Positions 17,176 to 26,857 are shown, counted from the stretch's first letter. The stretch: DNA of 64,000 bases from Capsulimonas corticalis (GCF_003574315.2 NZ_AP025739.1:5766001-5830000), one strand, 5' to 3'. The notes: a model not told the origin generated them from the letters alone. Translations and numbers: made by a program.

Positions 17176-17670
17176 TTACTTTTCTTTCACGGTCGCGGGC
17201 TGGTCGGGCGCGGCGCTGGGCATCGTCCAGAAACGCCACGCTAACAGCGCGACGCCCGTGCAGATCGCGGCGTCGGCGATATTGAAGACCGGCCAATGGT
17301 GCGAACCGACATAAACATCGAGATAATCGACGACATAACGCAGCCGGACACGATCGATCAGGTTGCCGAGCGAACCGCCAAGCGGCAGGGCAAGCCCAAG
17401 GGCAAGACGCGCGGGATACGGGGGCTTGGAGCGCGCGAGATAGTAAACAATCGCGGCGGCGGCGGCGACCGCGGCGACGGAAAGCGCCTGCGTGCCCTGA
17501 GGCAGAATGCCGAACGCGCCGCCGGTGTTGCGGACGAATGTCAGGTCCAGCAGGCCATGGATTACTGTCCGGCTTTCGCCGACGGAAAACCCATGCAGCA
17601 CGATCTGCTTGGCCCACTGGTCGGCCGCCACGATGGCGGCCGCCAGCAGAAAGATAGCGGGACGGTTCAA
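17176..17670 (-). CDS. lspA: lipoprotein signal peptidase (signal peptidase II)
   Basis: 164 residues with four membrane helices. The catalytic aspartates are in GGSLGNLIDRV and VFNIADAAI, the two conserved LspA blocks, and FVRNTGGAFG is also typical. It cleaves diacylglyceryl-modified prolipoproteins at the cysteine. It starts at a TTG (17670) that overlaps the TGA of the preceding DksA-like gene, so coupling is expected. lgt follows 4 nt later. Confidence 0.95.
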   Translation of the reverse strand: MNRPAIFLLAAAIVAADQWAKQIVLHGFSVGESRTVIHGLLDLTFVRNTGGAFGILPQGTQALSVAAVAAAAAIVYYLARSKPPYPARLALGLALPLGGSLGNLIDRVRLRYVVDYLDVYVGSHHWPVFNIADAAICTGVALLAWRFWTMPSAAPDQPATVKEK

Positions 17671-18032
17671 AGCGCCTCTTCTTGCTCGATCGTCGTCACG
17701 GCGTAGGGCAGCGCTTTCAGACGCTCGATCGGGATCGGTGTTCCATCGACATCAGACTTGCCATAGGTCCCCTCTTCGATCTTCGCCAGGGCGCGGTCGA
17801 TTTTGGCCAAGAGCCGGTCCGAGTTCTCCACGGCGGCGACATCGCGGTCACGATCGAAAAGCTGCGACGCTTCGTCGCCCGGATCGTTGCCGTCCGAGTC
17901 CGAAAGCTCGCCGGACTCATCGGTGATGGAGCCGCCGCGCGTATCCGCCTCATAGGAAGCCCGTTCGTCCTCAATGCGTTTCTTCTCATCCAGGAGAAGA
18001 GTCTTGAAATTCGCGAGCTGTGTCTCATTCAT
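17667..18032 (-). CDS. TraR/DksA-like protein lacking the zinc-finger cysteines
   Basis: 121 residues from the ATG at 18032. It has an N-terminal helical hairpin (LANFKTLLLDEKKRIEDERA), an acidic middle (SGELSDSDGNDPGDEASQ) and a C-terminal IEEGTYGKSDVDGTPIPIER segment that aligns with the DksA/YteA zinc-finger region. The CxxC pairs normally found there are absent. DksA proteins bind RNA polymerase and modulate rRNA and stress transcription; whether this one does is unknown. It sits between ileS and lspA, a position where DksA-like genes often occur in other bacteria. Confidence 0.75.
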   Translation of the reverse strand: MNETQLANFKTLLLDEKKRIEDERASYEADTRGGSITDESGELSDSDGNDPGDEASQLFDRDRDVAAVENSDRLLAKIDRALAKIEEGTYGKSDVDGTPIPIERLKALPYAVTTIEQEEAL

Positions 18033-18052
18033 GTTGGGCGTCCCTTTGTGTG

Positions 18053-20914
18053 TTAAGCGAGCCGGCGCGCGACGATATCGCCGTCCGTAATTGTCTGAGC
18101 CCGCCATGCGCGCACGCAGCCGCTGGCGCAAACCGACGCCGGATCTTCCCCGCCCTCTTTGACGGCGACCCAGCAGCGAGCGCACTTGGCGCCCGGCGCG
18201 GCGCCGTTGTTGATGACGTGGACGCCCGGCGCCGTTCCCTGCCGCAGCGTCACTTCCGAAACGAGCAGCAGCGCGGGAAGCTGATTAGTATACGGACGCA
18301 GCGCTTCAAACGTCTCCGCGTCGATCGTGATTGTCAGCGCCAGCTCCAGCCGCTTCTTGACGCCTTCAAGCGTCTTGTTGACTTCATCGCGCACCGAGAG
18401 CAGCTGGCTCCAGCGGGCGGCAAGCTCGGGCGCTCGGAACTCCGCGCGGTCCGAGGGAAGCGCCGCCAGCTGCACGGAGACAGGTTTGCTGGGCATGCGC
18501 AGCTTTTGCCAGACTTCTTCCGCCGTGAAGGACAGGATCGGCGAAAGCAGACGCGTCAGCGCCGACGCGATCTCAAAGAGTGTCGTCTGCGCCGACCGCC
18601 GCTCCGGAGAGTTGGCGCCGTACGAGTACAGTCTATCCTTAATCACGTCAAAGTAAAACGCCGAAAAGTCCGCCGTACAAAGTCCCAGCACGTTCTGAAT
18701 CACCTTCTGGAACTCATACGCTTCATAAGCCTGAACGGACGAGCGCACGACTTCGTTCAATCGATGCAGCGCCCAGCGGTCGATTTCCGGCAGGTCGGCG
18801 TACGGAACGGCGTGCAGCGCCGGATCGAAGTCATCTGCGGAGTGTACGTAAAGGTTGCTCAGCGCGAAGCGCAGCGCGCCGCGCAGAGTGCGATACGTCG
18901 TCGAGACTTGATCCAGGATCTTTTCGCCGACGCGGACATCGCCGAAGTAGTCCGTGGAGCTTACCCAGAGGCGCAGGACATCGGCGCCGTACTTGTCGCA
19001 GACGGTGCTTGGCGCGACGCCGTTCATCGCCGACTTGGACATCTTGCGTCCGCTCTCGTCCAGCGTCCAGCCATTGGTGACGACCTGCTTGAACGGCGCC
19101 TTACCGGTGACGGCCATGCCGATCATCAGCGATGAGTTAAACCAGCCGCGATGCTGATCGCCGCCTTCCAGATAAACGTCGGCGGGATACGAAAGTTCGG
19201 GCCACTGTCCCAGAACCGTCTGGTTGGTCGCGCCAGAATCAAACCAGACATCGAAGATATCCGTTTCCTTCGTAAACTCGGTCTCGCCGGTCTCTGGATG
19301 CTTGAATCCCGCCGGAAGAATGTCTTTGGCGTCCCGCTCGAACCAGGCGTCCGTGCCGTGCTCGGCGACTAAATCGCGGACGGCGAGAATGCTTTCTTTC
19401 GCCAGCAGCGGCGTCCCCGACGGCTGCGCGTAGAAGACGGGGATACCTACGCCCCACGAACGCTGGCGCGAGATACACCAGTCGGGGCGTCCCGACACCA
19501 TGGGCTTCATCCGGTCGATGGATTCCTTTGGATACCACTTCACGCCTTCGATCGCCTTCAGGCACTTTTCCCGGTGCCCGTTGTGGTCGATGTTCATGAA
19601 CCACTGGACGGTCGCGCGGAAGACCAGCGGATCCTTCGAGCGCCAGCCATGTGGATAAGAGTGCAGGATCTCTTCTAACGCCAATAGCGATCCGGTTTCG
19701 GAAAGCCGATCCAGAACGAGCTGCGACCCTTCTTTTTTGCGCAGGCCGGTAAACGGCGCGCCCGCATCCTCATTGAAGTAGCCGTCGCCGGTTAAGATTT
19801 GCAGTACGGGCAGATTGTACTTCTGTCCCGTCAGGAAGTCGTCCTTACCGTGTCCGGGCGCAGTGTGGACGACGCCCGTGCCATCTCCGGTCGTGACATA
19901 ATCCGCCAGCACCAGCGGCGCGGCGCGGTCGAACAGCGGGTGCTCGAACATCAAGTTCTTCAGGTCCGAGCCTTTATGCGTGCTCAAGACTTGCCAGCCG
20001 GTGAAGTTCGCGGCGGCCACCGTGGCGCCGAGGCGATCGGACGCGACGAGATAGCGCCGATCCTCATGCTCAATCACGGCGTACTCGATATCCGGGCCGG
20101 CGGCGACGGCGACATTCGCGGGGATTGTCCACGGCGTCGTCGTCCAGATCACGGTGTAGCACTTCGTGGCGTCGGCGTCCGCGCCAAAGATCCCATCGGG
20201 GTCGGCGCGCAGGCCGAAGCGAACGTAGATCGACGGATCCTTGACATCCTTGTATTCGATCTCCGCCTCTGCGAGCGCCGTCTCATCCACCAGCGACCAG
20301 TAGACGGGCTTGAGGCCGCGATAGATGTAGCCCTTTTCGACCATCTCCGCGAAGACTTCCAGCTGCTTCGCCGCCATCTGCGGCGTCATGGTCAGATAAG
20401 GACGCGCCCAGTCGCCCCGGATGCCGAGGCGCTGGAACTGCTCGGACTGCTTCCCCACCCACTCGGTCGCGACTTCGCGGCAGCGATTGCGGATCTCCAG
20501 CGGCGTCGGAACGTAGTTCTTCTCCCGAAACTCCTTGGCGACCAGGACTTCAATCGGCAGGCCATTGTTGTCCCAGCCCGGGATGTAGGGGGTGGCGTAC
20601 CCCTGCATCGACCGGAACTTCATGATCACGTCTTTCAGGATCTTATTGAAGGCGTGGCCGATATGGATATTGCCGTTCGAGAAGGGCGGGCCGTCGTGCA
20701 GAATGAACGTCCCGAGCGAAGTCGTCGGCTTGAGCGATTCGTCGTAGACGCGCTGGGTCTTCCAGAAATCCAGAATGGCCGGCTCGCGCTTGGCGAGGTT
20801 GGCGCGCAGGGGAATGCTCAGGGGGTTGGTGTCGACGCCGTCGGGGTTCTTGACATCGGGCTTGGGGACATTCAGCGTCTGGCTGTAGTCGGGCTTCTTC
20901 TCGGGTTCAGTCAT
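18053..20914 (-). CDS. ileS: isoleucyl-tRNA synthetase
   Basis: 953 residues, full length. It attaches isoleucine to tRNA-Ile. The HIGH motif is at residues 84-87 (NGNIHIGH), KMSKS occurs as GRKMSKSAMNG, and the editing domain contains the TTTPWT block (WTTTPWTIPANVAV). The C-terminal KCARCW zinc motif is present. It is downstream of rfbD (18 nt) and upstream of the DksA-like gene (20 nt). The run ileS-dksA-like-lspA-lgt-rluD resembles the ileS-lspA clusters of many bacteria. Confidence 0.97.
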   Translation of the reverse strand: MTEPEKKPDYSQTLNVPKPDVKNPDGVDTNPLSIPLRANLAKREPAILDFWKTQRVYDESLKPTTSLGTFILHDGPPFSNGNIHIGHAFNKILKDVIMKFRSMQGYATPYIPGWDNNGLPIEVLVAKEFREKNYVPTPLEIRNRCREVATEWVGKQSEQFQRLGIRGDWARPYLTMTPQMAAKQLEVFAEMVEKGYIYRGLKPVYWSLVDETALAEAEIEYKDVKDPSIYVRFGLRADPDGIFGADADATKCYTVIWTTTPWTIPANVAVAAGPDIEYAVIEHEDRRYLVASDRLGATVAAANFTGWQVLSTHKGSDLKNLMFEHPLFDRAAPLVLADYVTTGDGTGVVHTAPGHGKDDFLTGQKYNLPVLQILTGDGYFNEDAGAPFTGLRKKEGSQLVLDRLSETGSLLALEEILHSYPHGWRSKDPLVFRATVQWFMNIDHNGHREKCLKAIEGVKWYPKESIDRMKPMVSGRPDWCISRQRSWGVGIPVFYAQPSGTPLLAKESILAVRDLVAEHGTDAWFERDAKDILPAGFKHPETGETEFTKETDIFDVWFDSGATNQTVLGQWPELSYPADVYLEGGDQHRGWFNSSLMIGMAVTGKAPFKQVVTNGWTLDESGRKMSKSAMNGVAPSTVCDKYGADVLRLWVSSTDYFGDVRVGEKILDQVSTTYRTLRGALRFALSNLYVHSADDFDPALHAVPYADLPEIDRWALHRLNEVVRSSVQAYEAYEFQKVIQNVLGLCTADFSAFYFDVIKDRLYSYGANSPERRSAQTTLFEIASALTRLLSPILSFTAEEVWQKLRMPSKPVSVQLAALPSDRAEFRAPELAARWSQLLSVRDEVNKTLEGVKKRLELALTITIDAETFEALRPYTNQLPALLLVSEVTLRQGTAPGVHVINNGAAPGAKCARCWVAVKEGGEDPASVCASGCVRAWRAQTITDGDIVARRLA

Positions 20915-20932
20915 AAGTGTTCCTGGCTTGTC

Positions 20933-21829
20933 TTAAGTCTTGTCGTGTGCGTTCGCCGCCGCGAGGAATTCGCCCAGGGCGTCCTCCCACGGACGGATCA
21001 CATCTTTGTGCTGCAATTCGAGTGCATAGCGCCGCAGGACGCTGTTCTTCGGACGGCGCGTCGGCGTGCCGAACTTCACGGCGCACTCTTCGGAGGTCAG
21101 CGCGTGGACGGGAACGTCGGGCATCCCCGCCATGCGCAAAATCTCGCTCGCAAATCCATGCCAGCTCGTCCGTCCCGCGTTGCAGACATGGTAAACGCCG
21201 TAAAGCGGCGTTTGCATGATCTGATACGCCGTCGCCAGCAGATCGCGCGTGAAGGTCGGCGCGCCAAATTGATCGGCGACGACGAACAGTTCACCCTGGG
21301 TTCTGGCCCGCTCCATAATGGTGTATGGAAAGTTGCGTCCATGTGTCCCATATAGCCACGAAGTGCGCAAAATATAAGTGCGCGCGCACGACTGCATCGC
21401 CATCCGCTCCCCCGCGAGCTTGGAAGCCCCATAGTGGCTCAGCGGATTCGGCGCATCGAACTCGGTGTACGGCCCGTCCTTCGTCCCATCGAACACAAAA
21501 TCCGTGGAGATCGCCACCAGAATGGCGCCGACTTCTTGGGCCGCCGTCGCCACGCACCAGCTCCCCAGCGCATTCGCCGCAAACGCCGCGTCCGGATCGC
21601 GCTCACAGCCATCGACATTGGTCATCGCCGCGCCATGAAACACCAGATCCGGCCGATGCTCCTGCATCACGGCGCGCACCGAGGCGTAATCCTTGATGTT
21701 CAGCGGCTCACTGCCGCTGCCCTCCAAGGGCCGCTGATCGGTCGCAATGACCTGATGCCCATGCCGCGCGAAAAACGCGCGCGCGTCCGTACCCAACATC
21801 CCACCCGCGCCGGTGATTAAAACTCGCAT
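20933..21829 (-). CDS. rfbD: dTDP-4-dehydrorhamnose reductase
   Basis: 298 residues, an extended SDR. The Rossmann motif GAGGMLG is at the N-terminus and the catalytic YGASK (SHYGASKLAGE) is intact. STDFVFDG and WLYG are typical RmlD blocks. It makes dTDP-L-rhamnose with NADPH, the last step of the pathway, for cell-surface glycans. It is first in the apparent operon rfbD-ileS-dksA-like-lspA-lgt-rluD. A -10 box ends only 8 nt before the ATG and no Shine-Dalgarno sequence is present. Confidence 0.9.
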   Translation of the reverse strand: MRVLITGAGGMLGTDARAFFARHGHQVIATDQRPLEGSGSEPLNIKDYASVRAVMQEHRPDLVFHGAAMTNVDGCERDPDAAFAANALGSWCVATAAQEVGAILVAISTDFVFDGTKDGPYTEFDAPNPLSHYGASKLAGERMAMQSCARTYILRTSWLYGTHGRNFPYTIMERARTQGELFVVADQFGAPTFTRDLLATAYQIMQTPLYGVYHVCNAGRTSWHGFASEILRMAGMPDVPVHALTSEECAVKFGTPTRRPKNSVLRRYALELQHKDVIRPWEDALGEFLAAANAHDKT

Positions 21830-21837
21830 TGGCGTAT

Positions 21838-21867
21838 ATTATACAAGAAGACGGAGGGAGGCGTCAA
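21838..21867 (-). promoter_or_regulatory. leaderless promoter of the rfbD-ileS-lspA-lgt-rluD operon
   Basis: TTGACG (21867-21862), an 18-nt spacer and TATAAT (21843-21838) end 8 nt before the rfbD start codon. The transcript would begin at or within a few nucleotides of the ATG. Confidence 0.75.
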
Positions 21868-21896
21868 TGTGGGGCTGGAGGTGTGAGGGATAGTCC

Positions 21897-21931
21897 CTAT
21901 TCCCCCGGCGCTTTAGCGCCGGGGGAATAAG
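21897..21931 (-). terminator. hairpin after the M16 protease gene
   Basis: A near-perfect stem (TATTCCCCCGGCGC / GCGCCGGGGGAATA) with a TTTA loop lies 13 nt past the protease stop. The T-run is missing, so it is a terminator candidate or an RNA-stabilising hairpin. Confidence 0.5.
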
Positions 21932-21943
21932 GATTACAGCGTT

Positions 21944-24766
21944 CTACTTCGCGCTCGCGTACTTGCCCGTGTATGTCCCCGAAATCACCAGTGAGCCGGT
22001 CCCGGGCCGCAGGTATTTCTTCGCGGCGGCGTTCACTTTCTCCACTGTGACCGCTTTGTAGTAGCTGTTGCGCTTCTGGATGTAATCCAAGCCCAGACCG
22101 TAGATCTGCGCCGCGAGCAGCTGATGGCCGACGGCGGCGTTGGTGGAGAGCGTGACGGCGTAGGAGCCGGTCAGGTAGGAGACGGTCTTCGCGACTTCGT
22201 CCTGAGTCACGCCTTTGTCGCGCAGAAGCTGGATCTGGCGCATCGTCTCCGCCGTCGCCTTATCGACATTGGCGGGATTGCTGCCGAACTCCACGACGAA
22301 CGGTCCCTCGCCCAGGCTGGCGTCGTCGGAGGCGTAGATGCCGTAGACGAGGCCCATGTGGTCGCGGACGCTCAGGGCGAGACGCGAGGCGAGGCCGGTG
22401 CCGCCGCCGAGGATCGTATCCAACACGATCGACGTATAGAAGTCCGGATCGCTGCGGCGCAGGCCGCCGGGGAAGCCGTAACGCACATCGACCTGGGCTT
22501 TGTCGGCGATGGGGATGACAATCGTCTTGATCGCCCCATCGGTGGCTGCGACGGTCGGGATCTTGACGTCGGACAGATCGCCCTTCTTGGCCCAGTCGCC
22601 GAAGTACTTCTTGACCTGAGTGACAGCCGTCTGCGTATCGACATCGCCGACAATCGTCAGGATCAGCTTGTCGGGAGCGTAATGGGCGTTGTAAAAGCCG
22701 AGCAGGTCATCGCGCGTTAGTCCTTTGAGCACAGACGCCTGCTCGTCAAGTGTGGGCGAGCTGTAAGGATGGCTTTTTGGATAGAGCGAGTTGTGGAAGG
22801 CGATGTCGGCGAGGGCGCCGGTATCGTCTCGCGCTTCTTCAATTCCGGCCAGCGACTGCGCGCGCGCCTTTTCCAGCTCGTCCGCCGGGAACGCCGGGTG
22901 GCGAAGCTCGTCGGAAAGCACGTCCAGCAGCATATCGAAGTTCTTGGACAGACCGTGCGCGCCCAGCGACGCATACTCATCGCCCCCGCCGATCTCCACG
23001 CTGGACCCGCCGCCTTCGAGAAGTTTGGCGATATCGAGGAGCGAACGGGACTGCGTGCCGCGCGAAAGCTGCGATGCGGTGAAGTCGGCCAGACCGCGCT
23101 TATCCTGCGGATCGAAGACCGATCCGGCGCTCATCAGCGCGCCGCCGATGGAAACGGTCGGCGTCGCGTGATTTTCCTGCACGACCACCGTAATCCCATT
23201 GTCCAGCACCACTTTTGTCGGCAGCGCGCCCTTGGCGCTGGCCGCGAGGAGGGACGCCGGACGAGCCGCGATAGGCCGCGACATATGAAAGTCGCCAAGA
23301 TTGAGCTTGGCGAGCTTCGGAGCGACCGCCCCGGTTGTCGGAGACGCGCCCAGACTGCCGCCGCCCGGGGCAACCGGAGCGCCGGGCGTGCGGATCGGCT
23401 CGAAGTAACCGACGGTGCGGTTGCGCTCGACCAGATACTTTTGGGCGACACGCTGCACGTCCGCCTTGGTCACCTTGCGCAGGTTTTGCAGATAGTACTC
23501 ACCGTAGCGCCAATCGCCCTTCATGGCGTCCTCGCCCAGGCGGCTGCCCTGCGCGGAGACCGACTCCTTACCGAAGACATATCCCGCTTCCGCCTGATTG
23601 ACCGCGCGAGTCAGTTCTTCGTCGGTGATCGGCGTCGCTTTCAGCTTTTCCAGTTCGTCCAGCAGCGCCTTTTCCATTTCAGGGTTCGTATGGCCGGGCT
23701 GCGCGGAGGCGGCGAACATCAGGAGGTCGGGGTCACGCAGGCCGTAATCGTAGGCGTCGGCGCCCGATGTCAGGCCCGTCTGCACGAGGTCCTGGAAGAA
23801 GCGCGATGTGCGGCCGCCGCTCAGCACCGTCTCCAAAACGTCGGTGGCGTAGCGGTCCGGGTTCATCACGCCGGGAACGTGGTAGGCGATCAGCACCTGA
23901 GGCGTCGTTCCCGCGCGGGAGATCGTGACGCGCCGCTCGCCCTCCTGCGCCGGCTCCGGGGTGATGAAGTGCTCGGCGACCGGGTGCGAGGGGATCGATC
24001 CAAAGTACTTGGTCACCATCGCAATCGCCTTCGCGGTGTCGATGTCGCCGACGATCACCACGGTCGCATTATTAGGGGTGTAGTAGTTCTTGTAATACGC
24101 GTACATCTCGTCGCGCGTGAAGTTCTCGATGTCCGACCGAAACCCAATCGTCTCCCACCGGTACGGATGCACCTGATACGCCGACAGCCGCACCGCCTTG
24201 GACAGCGCTCGGCCCGGATCGTTTTCGCCGGCCTCATACTCCGACCGAACGACCGTCATTTCTTTCTGGTGCTGCTTCTCATCGTAGAGCGAGTTGACCA
24301 TGCGGTCCGATTCGATCTGCATCGCCGTTTCCAGACGGTCCGACGCGAGTGTCTCATGGTACTCGGTCCGGTCGAACGCCGTGGAGGCGTTGAAGTCGGC
24401 GCCGTTGGTCTGGAGCGTGGAGCTGATGACGCCGGGGCCGCGCGACTTGGTGCCCTTGAACATCATATGCTCCATCAGGTGGCTCATGCCCGTCTGACCG
24501 ACCTGTTCGTTGATGGAGCCCACGTGATAGAAAACCGAGAAGTAGACGACCGGAGCCGCATGGACTTCCTTGGTCAGGATCGTCAGGCCGTTGGGCAGGG
24601 TCGTCTCACGGATACCGTTGAGCACCGTGGGCTTGCCCTCCGCCCGGTTTGTCTCAGTGGTAGCCGCCGCTGTCGGGGCGACCTTTTTCTGCGCCTGGGC
24701 GGAAAGATGAGGAAACAGTACGTAGCTCAAAAGAGCGAAGGGGATCAGCGCGGTCGATTTCGTCAT
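21944..24766 (-). CDS. secreted M16-family zinc peptidase, duplicated (active plus degenerate half)
   Basis: 940 residues. A signal peptide (about 1-25) is followed by two M16 units. The N-terminal unit has the inverted zinc motif HLMEH (H96, E99, H100) with a downstream acidic VRSEYEAGEND. The C-terminal unit (from about residue 515) aligns around GLADFTASQLSRGT, where the HxxEH motif is lost, as is usual in two-domain M16 proteins that use the second half for substrate binding. A Pro/Gly-rich linker joins the halves. It probably degrades peptides in the periplasm. It is monocistronic, with AAGG before the ATG. Confidence 0.9.
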   Translation of the reverse strand: MTKSTALIPFALLSYVLFPHLSAQAQKKVAPTAAATTETNRAEGKPTVLNGIRETTLPNGLTILTKEVHAAPVVYFSVFYHVGSINEQVGQTGMSHLMEHMMFKGTKSRGPGVISSTLQTNGADFNASTAFDRTEYHETLASDRLETAMQIESDRMVNSLYDEKQHQKEMTVVRSEYEAGENDPGRALSKAVRLSAYQVHPYRWETIGFRSDIENFTRDEMYAYYKNYYTPNNATVVIVGDIDTAKAIAMVTKYFGSIPSHPVAEHFITPEPAQEGERRVTISRAGTTPQVLIAYHVPGVMNPDRYATDVLETVLSGGRTSRFFQDLVQTGLTSGADAYDYGLRDPDLLMFAASAQPGHTNPEMEKALLDELEKLKATPITDEELTRAVNQAEAGYVFGKESVSAQGSRLGEDAMKGDWRYGEYYLQNLRKVTKADVQRVAQKYLVERNRTVGYFEPIRTPGAPVAPGGGSLGASPTTGAVAPKLAKLNLGDFHMSRPIAARPASLLAASAKGALPTKVVLDNGITVVVQENHATPTVSIGGALMSAGSVFDPQDKRGLADFTASQLSRGTQSRSLLDIAKLLEGGGSSVEIGGGDEYASLGAHGLSKNFDMLLDVLSDELRHPAFPADELEKARAQSLAGIEEARDDTGALADIAFHNSLYPKSHPYSSPTLDEQASVLKGLTRDDLLGFYNAHYAPDKLILTIVGDVDTQTAVTQVKKYFGDWAKKGDLSDVKIPTVAATDGAIKTIVIPIADKAQVDVRYGFPGGLRRSDPDFYTSIVLDTILGGGTGLASRLALSVRDHMGLVYGIYASDDASLGEGPFVVEFGSNPANVDKATAETMRQIQLLRDKGVTQDEVAKTVSYLTGSYAVTLSTNAAVGHQLLAAQIYGLGLDYIQKRNSYYKAVTVEKVNAAAKKYLRPGTGSLVISGTYTGKYASAK

Positions 24767-24876
24767 TATGCCTTACGTCCTGTCTTGTAGGATTCGATGT
24801 GTAATAGTACATATCGATCGAAAACACGCAATAGTTCCGAGACTTTGTCCCCGGCGCCACAGCCGCGGAATCGAGG

Positions 24877-25767
24877 CTACTTTACCCCACGGTACTGCTC
24901 AAAGGCAACGGCGAGGTATTCCAGCAGATCGGCGTAATTGATATAGGTAACGCCCGGCGGCGGCGTGATCCCCAGCCGGCGCATCAGCGGCACCGCGAGA
25001 TACATCGCGGAGGTCTGCTGCATCGGCGCGGGCAGCTGCCAGCGCCGGTCGATCGCATGGCGCACCGCCCGGTATTCGGGCACGGTCATCTCATAAACGT
25101 GCTTGCCGACATCCGCCAGGGCGTAGGCGGCCAGATGCTCGGGCAGCACGCGCGGCGGCGGCGCCAGCGCCTCCAAAGTCGGGACACGCGGCGCGCGCTG
25201 CTTGACGACCATCGTCCCCGCGATAAAATCGCCCAGGCGCTGGTACTTGCCCGAAAAGAGAAGGAAGCAAAGAGTCAGGATCAACGAACCCGCGCCGATC
25301 GCCGCGATCTGCGGTTTATTGGCGGCCGCGCCGGCGAACAAAATGCCGACAATGACCACAGGGATGCCGTCCACGACACGCAGCAGATTGCGCACGATCG
25401 CGGCAAAGATGTTGATCGGATAGCCGCCGTCCCGCAGGACGCGCAGACCAACCTGACGCTTGCCCGGCGTCTGCCCGTTCCACACCGTCTCGTAATAAAT
25501 GAAGTATCCCCAAAAAACCACGAATACCGCGATCAGGCCAAGACCGGTCGCCACCTGCTGGAGCGTCTGGAGCAGCTGACGCGCCACGGCGTTTGAGATA
25601 AACCCGAGCACGGCTTCCAGAATGCCGAAAATAATCAGCATGATCAGCAAAATCCCGATCTGCCAGATGGTGTCGATCAGATTCGCGAAGAACCGAGAGC
25701 CGATTCCGGCAAGCTCATATTCGATTTCGATGTTTTCGGGGGTGACGACGAGTATTTCACGTGACAT
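24877..25767 (-). CDS. RDD-family membrane protein
   Basis: 296 residues. The RDD domain covers about residues 20-190: the hallmark Arg in AGIGSRFFANLIDTIW, NGQTPGKRQVGLRVL, and the RxLGDFIAGT-type end (YQRLGDFIAGTMVV). A cytoplasmic C-terminal region (about 195-296) follows. The function is unknown; some RDD proteins are Na+/H+ exchangers. The divergent neighbour is a SpoIIM-family gene, and RDD, SpoIIM and DUF58 genes form a conserved cluster in many bacteria, here partly scattered by the GH5 gene. Confidence 0.85.
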   Translation of the reverse strand: MSREILVVTPENIEIEYELAGIGSRFFANLIDTIWQIGILLIMLIIFGILEAVLGFISNAVARQLLQTLQQVATGLGLIAVFVVFWGYFIYYETVWNGQTPGKRQVGLRVLRDGGYPINIFAAIVRNLLRVVDGIPVVIVGILFAGAAANKPQIAAIGAGSLILTLCFLLFSGKYQRLGDFIAGTMVVKQRAPRVPTLEALAPPPRVLPEHLAAYALADVGKHVYEMTVPEYRAVRHAIDRRWQLPAPMQQTSAMYLAVPLMRRLGITPPPGVTYINYADLLEYLAVAFEQYRGVK

Positions 25768-25790
25768 GACAGGAGCCTCTGCGGTATAAT
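25761..25790 (+). promoter_or_regulatory. leaderless promoter of the SpoIIM-family gene
   Basis: GTGACA (25761-25766), an 18-nt spacer and TATAAT (25785-25790) end 9 nt before the ATG at 25800. The -35 overlaps the start codon of the divergent RDD gene. Confidence 0.7.
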
Positions 25791-25799
25791 TTCGCCATC

Positions 25800-26795
25800 A
25801 TGGCAATCGACGAACGAGCTTTCATCAACAAGAAGCGCGCGAACTGGGAGCGGCTCTCCTCAATCGTGGAGCGCACCAAGAACGGCGGCCTGCGCCGCCT
25901 TTCCAAAGAAGAGCTTCCGGCGCTCGGATCGCTCTATCGCCGAGCGGCTGCGGACCTTGCGTATGTCCGCCAGCAGAACGCCAATCCTAATCTCGTATTG
26001 TACCTGAACGAACTGGTCGGCAATGCGCATGGCGTCATCTATTCCGAGGAAACGGGCGGCTGGCGACGCATCATACAGTTTCTTCGCATCGGACTGCCCG
26101 AAGTCCTGCGCCGCCGCATGGCTTTTACGCTTGTCGCCATCGCCCTGAGCGTCATTGGGGCCTATCTTGCCTACGCGCTCGTCCACAAAAGTGAAAGTTA
26201 CCTCGCGCTGTTCCTTCCGGAACAGTTCCGCGACTCGTTCGACGCCTGGAAGCAGGGATTCGCGGACCATGGCGATATCTCCGCCGGCGAAGGGTTCCAG
26301 TTCTCATCCATGCTGATGACGAACAACACCAAGGTCGGCATTATCACCTTCGCAACCGGCATCACCCTGCTTCTGCCGATCTACCTGCTGCTTCAAAACG
26401 GCGAGACGATGGGCGCCTTGATCGCGGTCGTCCAGCCGACCGGCCATCTTACCTCCATGTGGGCCGGCATTCTGCCGCACGGGATCGCGGAGCTTTCGGC
26501 GATCTTTATCTGCGGCGGCGCCGGCCTATGTATCGGCTGGGCGCTGATCGCGCCAGGCCGTTATAGCCGAAAAGACGCCCTGGTCATCGCCGGACGAGAC
26601 GGCGCGAAGATGATGGTGGGCACGATTCCGCTTTTCATTCTCGCCGGCATCATCGAAGGCAACATCTCCCACTCTTCCCTGCCCCACTGGGCCAAGTTCG
26701 GCATGGCGTTCTTCCAGTTCGCGCTTCTGATCTTCTATATCTACGGCAGCCCACGGCGAAAAACGGCCGGCTCTCACGGATCGATCGCCCGGTAA
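25800..26795 (+). CDS. SpoIIM-family (stage II sporulation protein M-like) membrane protein
   Basis: 331 residues: a cytoplasmic helical N-terminus of about 100 residues, then about six membrane helices. The family blocks KVGIITFATGITLLLPIYLL and ILPHGIAELSAIFICGG (with the conserved HG-E) are present. In Bacillus SpoIIM drives septal peptidoglycan remodelling in sporulation; in non-sporulating bacteria these proteins cluster with RDD, DUF58 and MoxR genes and have an unknown role. Divergent from RDD, with its own promoter. No Shine-Dalgarno sequence is seen. Confidence 0.87.
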   Translation: MAIDERAFINKKRANWERLSSIVERTKNGGLRRLSKEELPALGSLYRRAAADLAYVRQQNANPNLVLYLNELVGNAHGVIYSEETGGWRRIIQFLRIGLPEVLRRRMAFTLVAIALSVIGAYLAYALVHKSESYLALFLPEQFRDSFDAWKQGFADHGDISAGEGFQFSSMLMTNNTKVGIITFATGITLLLPIYLLLQNGETMGALIAVVQPTGHLTSMWAGILPHGIAELSAIFICGGAGLCIGWALIAPGRYSRKDALVIAGRDGAKMMVGTIPLFILAGIIEGNISHSSLPHWAKFGMAFFQFALLIFYIYGSPRRKTAGSHGSIAR

Positions 26796-26819
26796 AAACC
26801 ACGAAACCCACAATAATCC

Positions 26820-26857
26820 GGGTTCCATAATTCTATTTAAAATTGTGGAACCTGGGA
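26820..26857 (+). terminator. hairpin after the SpoIIM-like gene
   Basis: GGGTTCCATAATT and AATTGTGGAACCT form an imperfect inverted repeat around an AT-rich loop, 25 nt after the stop. No T-run follows. The rest of the gap to 27014 shows no other clear element. Confidence 0.4.

Noticed and set aside
22769-24790. 673-residue plus-strand ORF opposite the M16 protease
   Set aside because: Shadow frame: Arg-rich composition, while the minus strand has a signal peptide and the HxxEH motif.
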